Source: Acridotheres tristis (taxonomy: Eukaryota > Chordata > Aves > Passeriformes > Sturnidae). From it: a DNA stretch of 64,000 nucleotides. The notes beneath the pieces were generated by a model, which did not search any database, was not told where the DNA came from, and saw only the letters and a program-made list of their open reading frames with translations. A program made the position numbers and the translations under genes. Where the stretch lies: positions 83,706,922 to 83,770,921 of the forward strand of contig CM072886.1 of assembly GCA_037013685.1 (NCBI GenBank), written 5' to 3'. Below are positions 38,214-50,036 of the stretch, piece by piece. The stretch's first letter is position 1, and every line of letters begins with the position of its first letter.

Positions 38214-38546
38214 ATGGGTGCAAAACTTTCGGCACATCAGAGGAGGATTTATTTCCAAATTGTGGGTATCTTGGAAGGTGGGGAAAGAAAATTTTCAAGG
38301 TGGTTGTTAAAGCAGTTTGTTCAATGGCTTTTCCTCTGCTTTACAAGGGTATCCCCCAAAGAAATACCAACCATTTATTTTTGGGATACAATTGGAAGCA
38401 AGTTGACAGAATTAACAAATAAAGGGGATGCCTCGATTGCTAAATTCTTATCATTATTTGTGCTAATTCGGTCTGCATTAGTTGCGGAAAGAAAGGAAAG
38501 TGGAAGAAAAGCTCAAACTAACAACCTCAGCTCCCCTGTCCCCTGA
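38214..38546 (+). pseudogene. gag: ERV gag, matrix-like N-terminal part (110 codons)
   Basis: Starts Met-Gly-Ala-Lys-Leu-Ser, an N-myristoylation motif typical of gag matrix proteins, which bind the inner face of the plasma membrane. Residues about 20-95 are rich in Trp, Phe and basic residues, including a 'WDTIGSKL' segment followed by a Gly-Asp, which resembles betaretroviral matrix domains. The frame closes at 38546 in a Lys/Arg-rich patch, while the following gag sequence stays open in another frame that overlaps from 38482. A frameshift near 38480-38546 therefore separates the two parts. The ATG is chosen because it gives the myristoylation motif and follows a leader of normal length. 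Non-functional remnant. Confidence 0.72.
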
Positions 38547-39147
38547 TCCAAAACCCTTGTCCCCTGCACTGGAAAGTCTGTGCCAGGAAAACCATAATGC
38601 AGCGCAGAGGAGCTACCAACTCCCTGGCCTCCCACAGACTTCTCAGTACCCCTGCCTTGACAGTGATGGCCAGGCTGTCAAGGACCTTTCCCTAAACCCC
38701 TCTTTCCCAGCTGTTAATCCTCCAGTTCAAGTTAATCCTCCCAAAGAAGATTCCCAAATTTTCCCTGAGTCCTCCCTTGCCATTCAGAATGGTCCCCGGG
38801 AGACAAAAGATGGTGGAAGCCAAATGGGTCGGCCCCTCCCTTGTGTTTCTTCTTCCCAAAATCCTTTCACCTTTTCCCTCCCAATCTCTTCTTATTCCCT
38901 GATCCCGCCCCTGCCCACACCCCCTTCCCCTCCTCCCTGTCTCCAAACTCCCCCCCCCGGGTACCTCCCCTTCCTTTCCACTGGCACTGTCTCCCATTCC
39001 CATGACATCATCTGTTCTCACGATGTCACCTGTAAACAACACCCTCCTCTTCCAGTTATTGTCCCGTCCCTATTCCCTCCTCCTTCTCTGGCAGTTCAGC
39101 ATCTCCCTCTCCACATCCCCTCCTCAGATTGCTGCAGAGAGCAATGA
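38482..39147 (+). pseudogene. gag: ERV gag, proline-rich linker part (221 codons)
   Basis: This is the longest open frame in the window. It is very rich in Pro and Ser, with CT-rich DNA (notably about 38860-38960), and lacks any catalytic or zinc-binding motif. Its place just after the matrix-like frame fits the proline-rich region between matrix and capsid of class II ERV gag. The first Met is probably not a real start, because the protein would have been continuous with the upstream matrix frame before the frame break. After the stop at 39147, sequence in a third frame (to 39304) may hold a little more gag, but no capsid signature is seen. A single long frame in an otherwise broken element suggests the insertion is not extremely old. 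Confidence 0.68.
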
Positions 39148-39301
39148 GGTTGCCCACCAGACTCCTTTCTCCAAACCAAACAAGACCAAAGGTCACAGGT
39201 GCCCCACATGGGACATTCCTTCCAGCCCTTTCACCACGTTTTTTGCCCTCCCCTGGATGCATTCATGGACTTTCACATCCTTCTTAAGTCGTGGGGCTCA
39301 G

Positions 39302-39467
39302 TAGGGGACCAGCCGCAGGCTCAGTTTGGGTGAGCAGTGTGTGTGCCCTGGCAGCTCAGAGACCAAACTCCACCCTGGGCTGCACCAAACACAGCATGAC
39401 CAGCCAGTCAAAAGATGTGATCACCCTGCTGTATTCAGCGTCGCTGCTTGTAAAACCCTTGAAGGCT
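39302..39467 (+). mobile_element. CR1 LINE internal fragment, plus strand
   Basis: 'gggtgagcagtgtgtgtgcc', 'ctgggctgcaccaaacacag', 'catgaccagccagtcaaaag' and 'ccctgctgtattcagcg' are blocks from the 3' part of the CR1 open reading frame. Orientation is opposite to the CR1 copy at 37071-37260, so this is a separate insertion. Its 5' side meets the broken end of the ERV; its 3' side ends without a CR1 tail. Confidence 0.82.
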
Positions 39468-39504
39468 GAGTTTTACTGCTCTTGTTCTCTGGCATTTTAG
39501 CACT

Positions 39505-39570
39505 GTCAGAGGCAGGGTGCTGGACCAAACAAATCTTTGGTCTAGCCCAAACTGGCTCTCTACTATGCTG
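39505..39570 (+). mobile_element. Ancient CR1-type 3' tail
   Basis: 'cactgtcagaggcagggtgc', 'tggaccaaac' and 'ctttggtctagcccaaactg' resemble the 3' tail of old sauropsid CR1 elements ('...ggtctgacccagtatgg'). Only about 65 bp are recognisable, with many differences. Confidence 0.55.
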
Positions 39571-39574
39571 TGCA

Positions 39575-42500
39575 GAGGTCCCCACAGCCTAGGAAGATAT
39601 CTAATGCTACACAGATGGACTGTAGAAAAGATGAAAAGTTTCTGTTCTTCTGCAGTGAAGAACTACAGGCATCTCCCTAATACTATAGAAAAGGGAATCA
39701 GAGCAATGGCAAACATAAAAGGTGTATGTAAATCATATAATTTTTGCTAAGGAAATTCTGAAGGTTATTGGGTTCCAAATGTATCCTATTGGGACTAATA
39801 AATATAGCTTTTAGATACACAGATTCCATGTAGCATGCGTGAGAACTTTAGACAGCAACTGAATGCTTTCATAGATAAAAGAAGAAATGATGTAAAAACA
39901 TTTTTTTCCAAAAGCACAGCTAGAGACAGCCACCTGATTAGATGGAGTATCTTGACATTTTTAAATAAAACTGGGGGAAACCTTGCAAAAAGAACAGGTA
40001 GCAAGCAAAATCATGTTTCAAAGCAACTAATTTTCCAATAAAAGAACATGCACAGAAGCATTCTCTTCTTATTAAATACTAAGCTAACATATTAGCATGT
40101 TTGACAAACCTGATAATCTGAGTGGGAACCATTGTCACTGGCAAACCCTCAGAAGATTATTATTTCAATAATTTTAGCTTTGTGCACTTCTATCAGTCTT
40201 AGTCTGTGATGAACAGCTGATGTTGTGAACCACACAGATTAAGAGGCTTTTTTCTGTATGATTAAATGAACATAATGAATTCATTATTCCATGCCACTGG
40301 TAATCAGAAATCAATGATTCAGCTTAGAGTTATGAATTTCAGTGGGGTATGCTTTTTAAACAAAGTTTTATCATATACACCCACTGTTCCAGAGTAGGTC
40401 TTTTCCTTAAAAAATATATTAAAAAAAACCCTAGGAGGCACAGTCAAAATGTCCTGTTAATTCCGATTAACCCATAATCAATTTTTCTATGCAACTCAGC
40501 TGGTCTACTGGGGTTTTTTTCAACTATAAGCACTTCTAGGTTTTGATTAAGAAGTAGAAAGATAGAAGATTTCTATAGAAATACTTATTTCTACAGAAAT
40601 GATGTTCCTCATTTCTTCTGAGAGAAAATAATGAAATTCCTAAAATGACAGGGGTTTTCTGCACCTTTCCATGGTGTTTTCCCTCAAGAATCTTTCAATA
40701 CTTATAAACAGTTATCAGCAGCAGATTTAACTTGACATAGACCCATCATTTCTTTTACTCCACAATCAAGAGACACCGGGATAAAATTTATCAGGATGCA
40801 CTAATTTCAAACATTCTTAGCATTTAATGCTTCTTCATGCAAATTCTTTGTAAAGCAAACTAACCACATGGAAAAGTAAATGCTGGATCTATGAGTGGGA
40901 GGGAATTATCCAGGCTTTCTAATACTGAAACTGTTTGAAATAACCAATAGCATTTTTTACTAAATTGATACTACTTTCTAAGGAGTTTTTGACAGCTACC
41001 ACATGTCTTTGTCAATGGGTCTAAGAGACACTTACAGGAATATAAGTAGTTCTTTATTACTAATTAGCCATGTGGTTGGCTTTGAGATCTTTTAGGAAGA
41101 GCTATTGCTCTCAGAATGTGGGTTAATGTACAGAACCCAAATCTTCAGGGTTCATTGCAAGCCAGACATTCATACTAGGAAGAGATGTCATAGCAGGAAC
41201 ATATATCAGGTTGTGGAAGTCATAAAAGGGAACAGAAACAGCCAGTAATTTCAGCAAATCTAGCACTCATTTTACGTAGATGGTTTACAAAGCATTCAAT
41301 TTTAATACTTCTGTAAAACTGAAATCAATAAAATCACAGCTATTCTGTCCATAATCTGGCCTTTGTTTCCAGTCCATAGACAGAACTGCTGTTTAGAATC
41401 CCAGAATTAAGATTTCTGTCTTTTCCATAAAATAGAGAAAAACAAGCTGTTCACATTGATGAAATTATTTTCTAAAAAACAATCCAAACAAATAAACAAA
41501 CATTTAACACCATGATGCTGAAGGAACTATCCCATTATATTCAACTATGCAGCATTGTTCAGCTTTATGCAAAATCTAAAATGTCTGGGTATTGGCTTTC
41601 TGCTGAACCCAAAATAAAAAGTTCAATTAGTGTTAGCCAGATTTTTACAGGATTGGTATAAAGCAGAGTTTCCATTGAATTTGTGGTCTGAATGCCATTA
41701 GATAAAGCATCCAAACTAGTTGAAGGCTCATATGGCTTCTAGAGTTATAGATCAGAAAGAGAGCTTGAAACCTGAAGCACCACTCCTTTAAATTTCTATT
41801 CCTTCCCCCTGCCCTGACAATCAAGTAAACAGAATTTACTCCTCTAGACCTCCTCCCACTCATTTCCCCCCATCCCCAATCTTTTCTCTCCAGCCTTTAT
41901 TTTCACTTCAATGAAACTAAGAGAGTTTTCCTCCATAGTATACCTGACAGGAGTCATAGAAGGCAGCAGTTTGCTTCACAAACACAGATGCTGGGCACCA
42001 ACACATGCCAAATACCACTTTGCCCTACACAGAAAAAGGACATGTACACCATGTGCACTTGCAGGAATTGATTAAGACAGTAATGTGACCTTCTTTTCTT
42101 TTTGAACATCCCGAAATGAGGCAAAGAAGATGTTTTGAGAGAGAAAATAATGAAAGATGGGGTCCTGACTACTTAGAGAGGCATGAGAATAGTTTCCTTA
42201 CCCTCTCCTCCTTCCTGAAAAGAGCTACACAGAAAGTAAAACAGAAGAAGTCAACTGTTTCTTTCAGGATCTGCCTATGTTACTTCTAGAACGCATTGTT
42301 TGTTGTAACAGCTGCCTTATCTAAGATGTTAAATCAAGTGAACTGGAAAGCCTGCAAGAAACATTTTTTTACTCTTGGCTTATGACCCAGCTGCATGCAT
42401 CTTCAGACATTTTATGCTGGCAGGGGCAGTAATTTCTTCGTCTGACAAACTGCTTCTCTAACCCACCACGTGGACTTCCTTATTCTAACTTCAGCCTCCC

Positions 42501-42616
42501 AGAAGTGAGTCCTTCTGGGTCACACATTCAGCATTTCCCACAAGAGCAAAGTGGCAAGTCATATTTGTGGAAAAGACAGGGGACAACATTTTTTAAAGAA
42601 AAAAGTTTTCAAAATT
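39575..42616. other. AT-rich unique sequence, no gene seen
   Basis: Frames are no more than 77 codons. A 16-bp perfect palindrome lies at 40272-40287 (ATAATGAATTCATTAT). No repeat family or exon recognised. Confidence 0.45.
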
Positions 42617-42629
42617 TAGACTTGGTTAG

Positions 42630-42770
42630 GTTTGTTTGGGTTTCTTGGGGTTTTTTTGGTTGGTTTTCTGTTTTGTTTTTGTTTGTTTGTTTGTTTGTTT
42701 GGTTTGGTTTGGTTTGGTTTGGTTTTTTGTTTTGGGGGTTTTTTTTGTTGTTGTTATTTTTTTCATTTTA
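42630..42770. repeat. T/G-rich low complexity with (GTTT)n and (GGTTT)n
   Basis: A run of GTTT units (about 42680-42700) passes directly into five GGTTT units (about 42701-42725), then T and G runs including GGGGG. The 88-codon plus frame over this block is made almost only of Phe, Gly, Leu, Val and Trp because of the repeat, and is not a gene. Confidence 0.92.
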
Positions 42771-45700
42771 ACCACTGTGGGACTTTATTGTAGGAAATTT
42801 AGCTCCTAGGGACCAGATTATTTTAAAAGAGCAATTATAACATGCAATATCTAGTCCCTAGTCCCATTTGTCCTTTTTTTTTCATAATGCAGTGTCCATC
42901 ACATACAGAAATTCACATCACTTAAGAAACTGGGTCAATGGCACTAAGTATTTAATTTCTGCCACTGTTTTAATTTTCTGATGCCTGTCTCCCTGAACTG
43001 CTAGTTGGTTTACCATCTGCTTTCATGTGTGCAAATCTGCATCTCACCGACAATATTATACAGGTTTGTCAAACTGCCCAGAGTTCTGTGGGTATCACCA
43101 GAACACAATATTAAAGAGGCTGTCAAAAGATCATTAAATATATGACATAAACATAGTATACAAGATAATTTTTAAACAGGCTTTTGTTTAGGTCCATATT
43201 GCATAGACCAAGTCAGGCTTCAAACGGAGTTCAAAACTTCCCTTTTGCATCTAGAACTGGAGTGAATGAGAAACAATGTAAGAAAAAAAAATAAAATCAC
43301 ATTTTTATTTTTCTTTAAATGAAATTACAGGCATGATCCCAGACTTCAGAAGTATAATGTCTGTATAAACAAAGAGCTGTTTCATAGAGGCAAAGGAAGA
43401 ATTTTGTTGTGATGATATAATGCCAGAGCAAGTTTTTTGCAATATGACTTGAAGACCTGGGCAAAACAGAATTGAAACATAAAGCTGTCTCACAGCTGAT
43501 CATCAGAGGAGGTCTATGAAGCTATTCCATAGGGCTTTAGAGCAGCCATTAGGGTGCTCTAGAGTTTGCTTGTGCCCATTTTGATTCACATTTGAATTCA
43601 AAATTAGAGATAATAGTTTGAAGTAAAAGTAGTTCCCTGCATCCTACATGAGTGGAAGCCAGTCACATTCACATCCCTGGGCCAAGGCTGGAGATGGGTC
43701 ATGTGCATGGGAAGTAACAGTCTGTCCAAGATGGATTATAGTTGTTTGTTCTTAGTTCAGACAGTGCCTTATTTAAAGTACATTTGAGGCACACTGGGAT
43801 TCAGGAAGTAATGTAAAGTGTACCTAGAGCTGCAGCAAGCAATAAAACAAGGTGAATCAGATCTGTCCTGTATGGATAATAATAAATGTTGCATTTCATA
43901 GTTGTTTTCTCACTACTTTAGATCCATATGCAGAAAAATACTGAGTCATCTAAAAAATTAAACTAGATCTTGTCTTTCAGTCATATCAAGTGCTCAGTTT
44001 ATTCTCTTAGGTGGTACTCTGCTAGGTAGCTGCTGCTTGCTGCATCTTTGCTGCTTTAAAAGTATTTTCCATTTAGGCAATATGTTTTACATATTGGATG
44101 AAATGTGTGAATGACAGGAAAAAAATAAGAGACACTGAAAACTCATGATAGGTTTTGCTCATGAAGGAATAAAATGTAAAATTAATGAAGGTTAGGCAAA
44201 GAAGTGGAAAGAGAATATGGAGTGATCTGCCCATATATTCTGGCTCATGCATTATTTTCACTTTTTTTTTCTTTTTGCTTTGAAATCATTCCAGTAACCA
44301 GAACTGCCTAAGTATTAGATACACAATAAATATTACATTTTTTGCTTCTTTAGCTTTACCATTACTTTTTATCCCAATACTGCACAGCACTACAGCACAT
44401 ATATCACCACCTCAAACTCCTGTGCCCAAAAGCAAAGTATAAACTGGCTATACTTTTCTTCTGTGTGTTAATATTCTGGTTGCTAAGGCAATGCACTTAC
44501 TGAGTTAACTCTTGACGAGTAGTTTGCCTGAATAACATGACAATATGAGTCAGTGCAGAGCACTGTACAGTGACAGCTAGATAACTCCTGATTTTTCAAG
44601 CTGAGTCCTTTAAAATCAGCATAGACATTGCCAGCCTACACTGCATTTTGCAGCACATCTTATGGATATGCCTAATTTTCTATAGCACCACCAACATAAA
44701 ACAGCTAAAAAATTCCCCCATACTCCAGAAAACAGAATTTGTTGCTGATTTTTTTTTCGTCTCCCAAAATGACAGCAATATTACAGCATTGTAGACAATG
44801 CCTTAAAGGGAGAGAGAAACAAACATGGACACTTCTCTATGGTCACTGGGTATCTGTTCATAGCTGAATGATGTTAAAGCCTCAGCAAAGAACCCACAAA
44901 TTTTGGATGCTTGAGTCAGAATAAAGATGAAGGGACAGGAAACAGCCTTTTGGGGAGAACAGACTGCTTGTCTCCTCCTGCCCCCATCTATCTGCACTTG
45001 CATCTTTATTCAGCCAGAAAACATTTCAGTGAACACCCATCCTTGCAATTTGGAAAAAGCATTTAGTGACGCTATCAGCTTCCTACTTTGTACTTCTAGC
45101 CACCTACACGTGACATTGTATTTCTGTAATAGGCCATTATGCTGTCTGCTTGAAAGCGTTTGTTTGATACAACTCCTTGCAAAAGTACTAGAACTCACAT
45201 TCACTTCTATCTTTCTAAAATGTATTTCAGATGTTTAATGCTTTTTCTCTTTTTTTTCTTCTTTTTATTTTAATGATGCTACTTTCAAATGAAAGCAGCT
45301 CTCTACCTGTAACTTCAGATCTGCTCTCCCATATTATGGTTGACCCTTCATAACAGTCAGGAAGACTGTGATTAAGTAAGTTGGTTCTAACACTCTCCAC
45401 TCTCCCTGCATTAACACAAAAAAAGCTCAGATTTAGGAATTAAATCCATCCACCTCTCATTATTGCCAGATATATCTGGTAATTCCCACTGAATTAAGGG
45501 GAAGAAGTGCTAGGGTTCTGCTTTGAGAGCTGACAGCCTTTCAAGAACAGCTGGTAACCAGGCTCAATCATCCACTAAGGACCTGTACAACCAGAGACAA
45601 GCTGGAAGAGAGCAGTTCAGTCCTTTCCTTAAATTGTAAGCAATTACAGTTTTTAAAAATAATTTTTCTTACTCAGTTATTTGTTGTCATTAAAAATCAA

Positions 45701-48700
45701 AAGTGAAGTCAAAACTCATCTGTCTTCTGGGCATAAAAGTTGCATATCCATGTTGAAAACAGAGAGATCTTTCATTTTATAACCTTATTTCATAGGCATT
45801 CTGCTTGGAGACAGCCTGAACATCAGCCAGAAGAGCCAGGTGATGCAGACTGGCAACTGCAGACCACTCCAAGCATGTGACAGAGAGCAGTTATCAAGGT
45901 GAACAGTTATAGATGCAAATGAGCTCTAATACTGAAAGATGTGAACAGCCAAAGTTCTGAGCTATCTGCATACACAAAAGTCACTCTGTGCCAGTACTAG
46001 GTGACATTGATGAAGATCACTGTGTATCAGGGACTAAAATGTTGGGGGAAAATGGGATTGTTTATTACTCTTCTGCCCCTCCTCATTCTAACATTCAACC
46101 TATAAGTGATTTTTCAAGGCAGAGCTATCCAAAGCCTTCTTGTGTGTATAGTGAAGAGTCTATTGAGCAAGAAACTACTCCCAACCCTTCCCTGCTGGTC
46201 TAAGACTTTACAAGTAGCACACAGACAGCATCTGTACAACACACTTGCATAACCTTTTAACTCCGGTACTTGGATCAAGCAACTCCTGGAAGACATGAAT
46301 ATTCCTTCCCTCCAGTCAGCACACTCCTGGTCTCCTGAAGGAAATGAGAGAAGCAGAAATGGCAGGCAGATGTTCCTGACCCATAGAAGAGAGCCATACT
46401 GTGAAAACAGCCATGAGAAGTAGAATGCATTTGTTCCTCCGTAAGATAAGGCCTTTCTAGATACATTTTGACGCTACAGTCAAGTCAGCATTTTTATGCC
46501 CAGGTTGCAGGTTAAGTGATCTTTCTTTAGAAGTTTTCTATTTCTTGGCAATCACCATTTCCTACAGTGAGTCAGTTTCATAATAATATTTCTTTGTGGT
46601 AGTCACCCCACACAGCTCTCCAAAATCTACACAGAACAAATATTGAGCACGTCTGTGTGCCTTGCCACTGCTGATAGTCTCCTGCCCCAGGTAGACCTAC
46701 TTTTCCAATGTTAATGCCAGCCTTATAATTGTGGGGGTTTTTTGGGGTTTTTTTTTTAACTCCTTTAAATACTCTATCCCTTGAATATTTCTTAGGATGA
46801 GATTCCAGAGATCTAAGGCCTCTTGAAAGAAAAGGAAGAAATCCAAGGTGACTTTCTTGGACTAAAGTGGTGGATTTCTGTCTTTGCCCAGCACTGTGCA
46901 GTATTTATTTCATCTTTCATTCTTATGCTTTACTCTAAAGCAGCGAGAGTTTCTTGATCACAAGAGCACTGATCAGACCAGTAATAATCTGCTTACATGC
47001 TTCATCAATGGAACAGAGCTAGGCTACAGCAGGCTTGTACTGCACATCATCACCATACCCACTGGGGATTAGGATGATTATAGTGGTGACCAAAGCCATG
47101 GTAAGGGTTTTGTCCTGATCACACTTTTCCTGCTGGTACACTATCTGCGGCAGCCATTTCCTTAGTCAGGTTAATGAAACTCTCTTTCGTTTGTGTTTTC
47201 TCATTTAAGATGACAACTGCTATAAAAAAAGATAACCTCTCTGACCTCAGCCATTATCTCTCACTGTGGTTTTTCATCGCTGAATCTATTAATTGACACT
47301 AGAGAGTCGGAAGAGAAGCACTCTACATAGTTTAGTTCCTAATCATGTGAAACCTGAATCCCAGTGAGAAATTTATGTATAACACTAATTATGACTGACA
47401 TTCCATGTTAGGGTGGGAGATAAAAATCACATCACAGTGTAGGTGGAATGGTCTTGCAACCTCTCTACAGCTGGCTTAATGTTTCTACACAAATACCTTG
47501 ACCTTTAGAAAAGAGAGAGTGGAGGAAAAGCAGGAGATGTTTTTAGTGTTAAATGATTCCCATTTGTAACTCTATGAATGGCACATTTGGTCCAATTTCC
47601 AGTCTCTGGCATTTCTAAATTGCCATGTTACAAATCGGCAGCAGGCTATAAACTTTCTCCTTAGAGGGAAGGCAGGCAATCAAGTCAGTACTCCAGCCAG
47701 TAGGTCTGTGATGCTGCTGTGTCAGAAATCCAGCACCCACAGACAGTGTGGCGCCAGCTCCATGGGGTTGCAGCACAGGGTAAATACAGCAAGTACCTAC
47801 ATAGATAATACCTCTAAAAAGGCATAAAGGTGGTAGAGAATTGGGACCCATGGATTTGCTAAATTTGGGTTCTCATCAAACTCAAATGAAATTTTTTGTT
47901 TACATTTGTTTTGCCATACTGCTTCTAATAAGAGCAGGAAATAACATATTCAGACATTTCAGCATCTGATAGTGATGACCTACAGTGAGAATCTTGATAA
48001 AATTTGCATTCTAGCTCCCATTTGGGACCTTACAGCCCACAAAAGCTACTGCAGTGCCTTTATCATAAAGTTTGGGAGAGGAAGAAATGCAAGACTGTCA
48101 CACCCAGACACCAGGATGGTGCAAAAGAACCAGCCTGTGGATGGACAGCTCTGTTACTTTAGTGATGCTTGGCAGGTATGCACTGTACAGCAAGATTTGC
48201 TTTTAGAAATGTTCACATTCATAACTGCTCCTAGCAGCATCCACTGTTCTCAAGACAACTGTGTAATCTCCCCTTTTAGCACCCCTACCTTCACACCAGT
48301 CATAAACAGGACCTGAATTCAGTCTCACATTCACAATAAATTACTTACTGGCAGCTAGAGTGAAATCTGGGAAGTTCAGCAGATTTACAATTCTGTTAGA
48401 AAGCTACATAAGCATTTTCAAATGTTTAACATTTACAGGAGTGGATTTTATTGTGCATTAGGTTTCTCTATCTGTGAACAGTTTGTAATCTTGAAATTGC
48501 AAGCTGTGTGGATATATATACTTTAATTGATTACTGAACATTTAATTTGAGGAATCATGACAGCAGCAGGAGTTTACATTTCTGCATATAACCTAAGGTA
48601 TGCGCCATGCAGCATCAGGTGTGTCTGCCCCCAGAATTCATGGCAAAGCAAATGAGTTCAGCCTGGTATACATGGATACAGGCAGAGATACAGAGAACTG

Positions 48701-49150
48701 GGGTGATGGGGGAACAGACACCACCATACATGACACCTCTCAAAAGCCATTGTTAGTGCAGGGGTGCCAACAATGTAGCTGAGTTGTGGGAAGATAGGTT
48801 GTGTGATGCAAGGGTGTCCTGGTTTCAGCCACAAGAAAAGGGAATACCCATGCACGACAAGATGTTTTGCTACACTTCTGGCAGCAGCTTGAATTTTTTA
48901 GCTCTAGTTCTGTAAGGCAAAACCACAATCTCTCTGCTGATTTGAAAAAAAACAGGTGGCAAACAGTCATCTCCAATGGAGCAGTATGAAACTTGTATCC
49001 ACAGATAATGCTCAGAGAGGAAAGGAGTTATTAAGTCAATGGTCAGAAAGACAAGGAGACCTTAGATTAATGGTATCAATTTAGTGACCTTCCTGGGAAA
49101 CAGGACACTTATTTACATCCTAAAGAGCGATCAGGAATTTTTTGCGGAAG
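42771..49150. other. AT-rich unique sequence, no gene seen
   Basis: About 6.4 kb with frames of at most 114 codons (plus, 47972-48316), none with a recognisable domain. The plus frame 44927-45238 and the minus frames beside it overlap on opposite strands. A 16-base LTR-like word at 48815-48830 is noted under rejected items. Confidence 0.45.
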
Positions 49151-49153
49151 TTG

Positions 49154-50036
49154 TTAAAATGGCTTCAAAATAGTTTTAATTGGGAAAACTGATTGCATAA
49201 TCTCTGCATCACTTCTACAAATTGAAGACCCCAGAGGCAGAAAAGTTTTAGTCTCCCTCTCTGGACTGTGTGTGCACCAGCCATCAACATGACACTGCTC
49301 CCAGCTAATGCAAGCTCCTGGAGCACAGTGGGATGGCCATATACCCACTGCTGAGCACACATACCTGGCTCCACGCCTGGAGGAGCTCCTACAAGATGCC
49401 CAGACAGACAGCTTAGAGCTCATAATGCAAGAGTGCAGGTACAGTTGGTAACTCTCCCAGCCGCCATCAAGAGCCTGGAGTAGAATTTCAGTGGGTACAG
49501 ACTCTGAAGGGAAACATGGCATAGCCAAGACTGTGTGCAGTGTCAGTGCTCCCTGCCCTTTCTGCAGAAGGAAAGTTGCTTCCATGGTGGCCAGCAAGGC
49601 AAGTTCAATGAGAATAACCTGCAGCAGTGATTTGTCAGGGGGCAGCAAGAGGCTGAAGTCATTATTCTCACAGGAGCTGAGGACCCCAAAAAACAGCATG
49701 TGGCCCAGTAGGACTGCAGATGGGCTGACTCTCAGCTGCTGCCCAGTGAGTCTTCCCAGTGTCTGGGTTGTAGGAAGGGCTTTAGGCAGTTGCTTGCCTT
49801 AGTCTTCCTTGCCAGATGGAAAATAAATGCCTACAACACACCACCATCCAAGCATGGATACTGCTCAGTGCATCCTCAAGTGCAACACCCCAGCTGACAT
49901 TTTTAAGAGCAACCCATGTGTTTCTCTGTTGTGCTGGGAAGGATATCGCTCCATTTCTGTATTCCACCAGGCTGGGTACCACAGGCAGGAACAGTGAGCT
50001 GACAGATACCTCCAAGATGCCTCTTCTGTAAGTATA
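49154..50036 (-). pseudogene. Possible relic exon or pseudogene, unidentified
   Basis: This minus-strand stretch is GC-richer than its surroundings. It contains a 181-codon frame (49154-49699), which stays open upstream of its first Met, and a second frame of 77 codons (49782-50015) just upstream in a different phase. A possible splice acceptor 'tatacttacag' (minus strand, just above 50036) precedes the second frame. The 181-codon product begins hydrophobic (residues 1-60 rich in Leu) and becomes Ser/Cys-rich toward the end; I see no catalytic motif and cannot name a family. If the two frames were once one protein, a frame break lies between about 49700 and 49780. A chance frame or unrecognised repeat are the alternatives, and overlapping plus-strand frames keep the case weak. 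Confidence 0.3.

Larger units (their letters stand above)
37261..39300 (+). mobile_element. Truncated betaretrovirus-like ERV (5' LTR, leader, partial gag)
   Basis: In order there is a 5' LTR, a primer-binding-site-like 18-mer, a leader of about 420 bp, and gag-derived frames from 38214 to about 39300. The N-terminal gag frame has the retroviral matrix signature Met-Gly (myristoylation site), and the next frame is proline-rich, as in the region between matrix and capsid of class II ERVs. No capsid major-homology region, zinc knuckles, protease, reverse transcriptase or env follows; at about 39302 a CR1 fragment begins. The insertion is therefore deleted from mid-gag onward and cannot make virus. 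It lies inside an older CR1 copy. Class II assignment is inferred from the gag layout. Confidence 0.75.

Noticed and set aside
42505..42771. Hydrophobic 88-codon frame that looks like a membrane peptide
   Set aside because: Its Phe/Gly/Trp/Leu/Val tail is the direct translation of (GTTT)n/(GGTTT)n low-complexity DNA.
48815..48830. 'tgtcctggtttcagcc', identical to the usual start of an avian ERVL-type LTR
   Set aside because: The match fades after about 16 bases and no LTR body follows, so it is too short to call.
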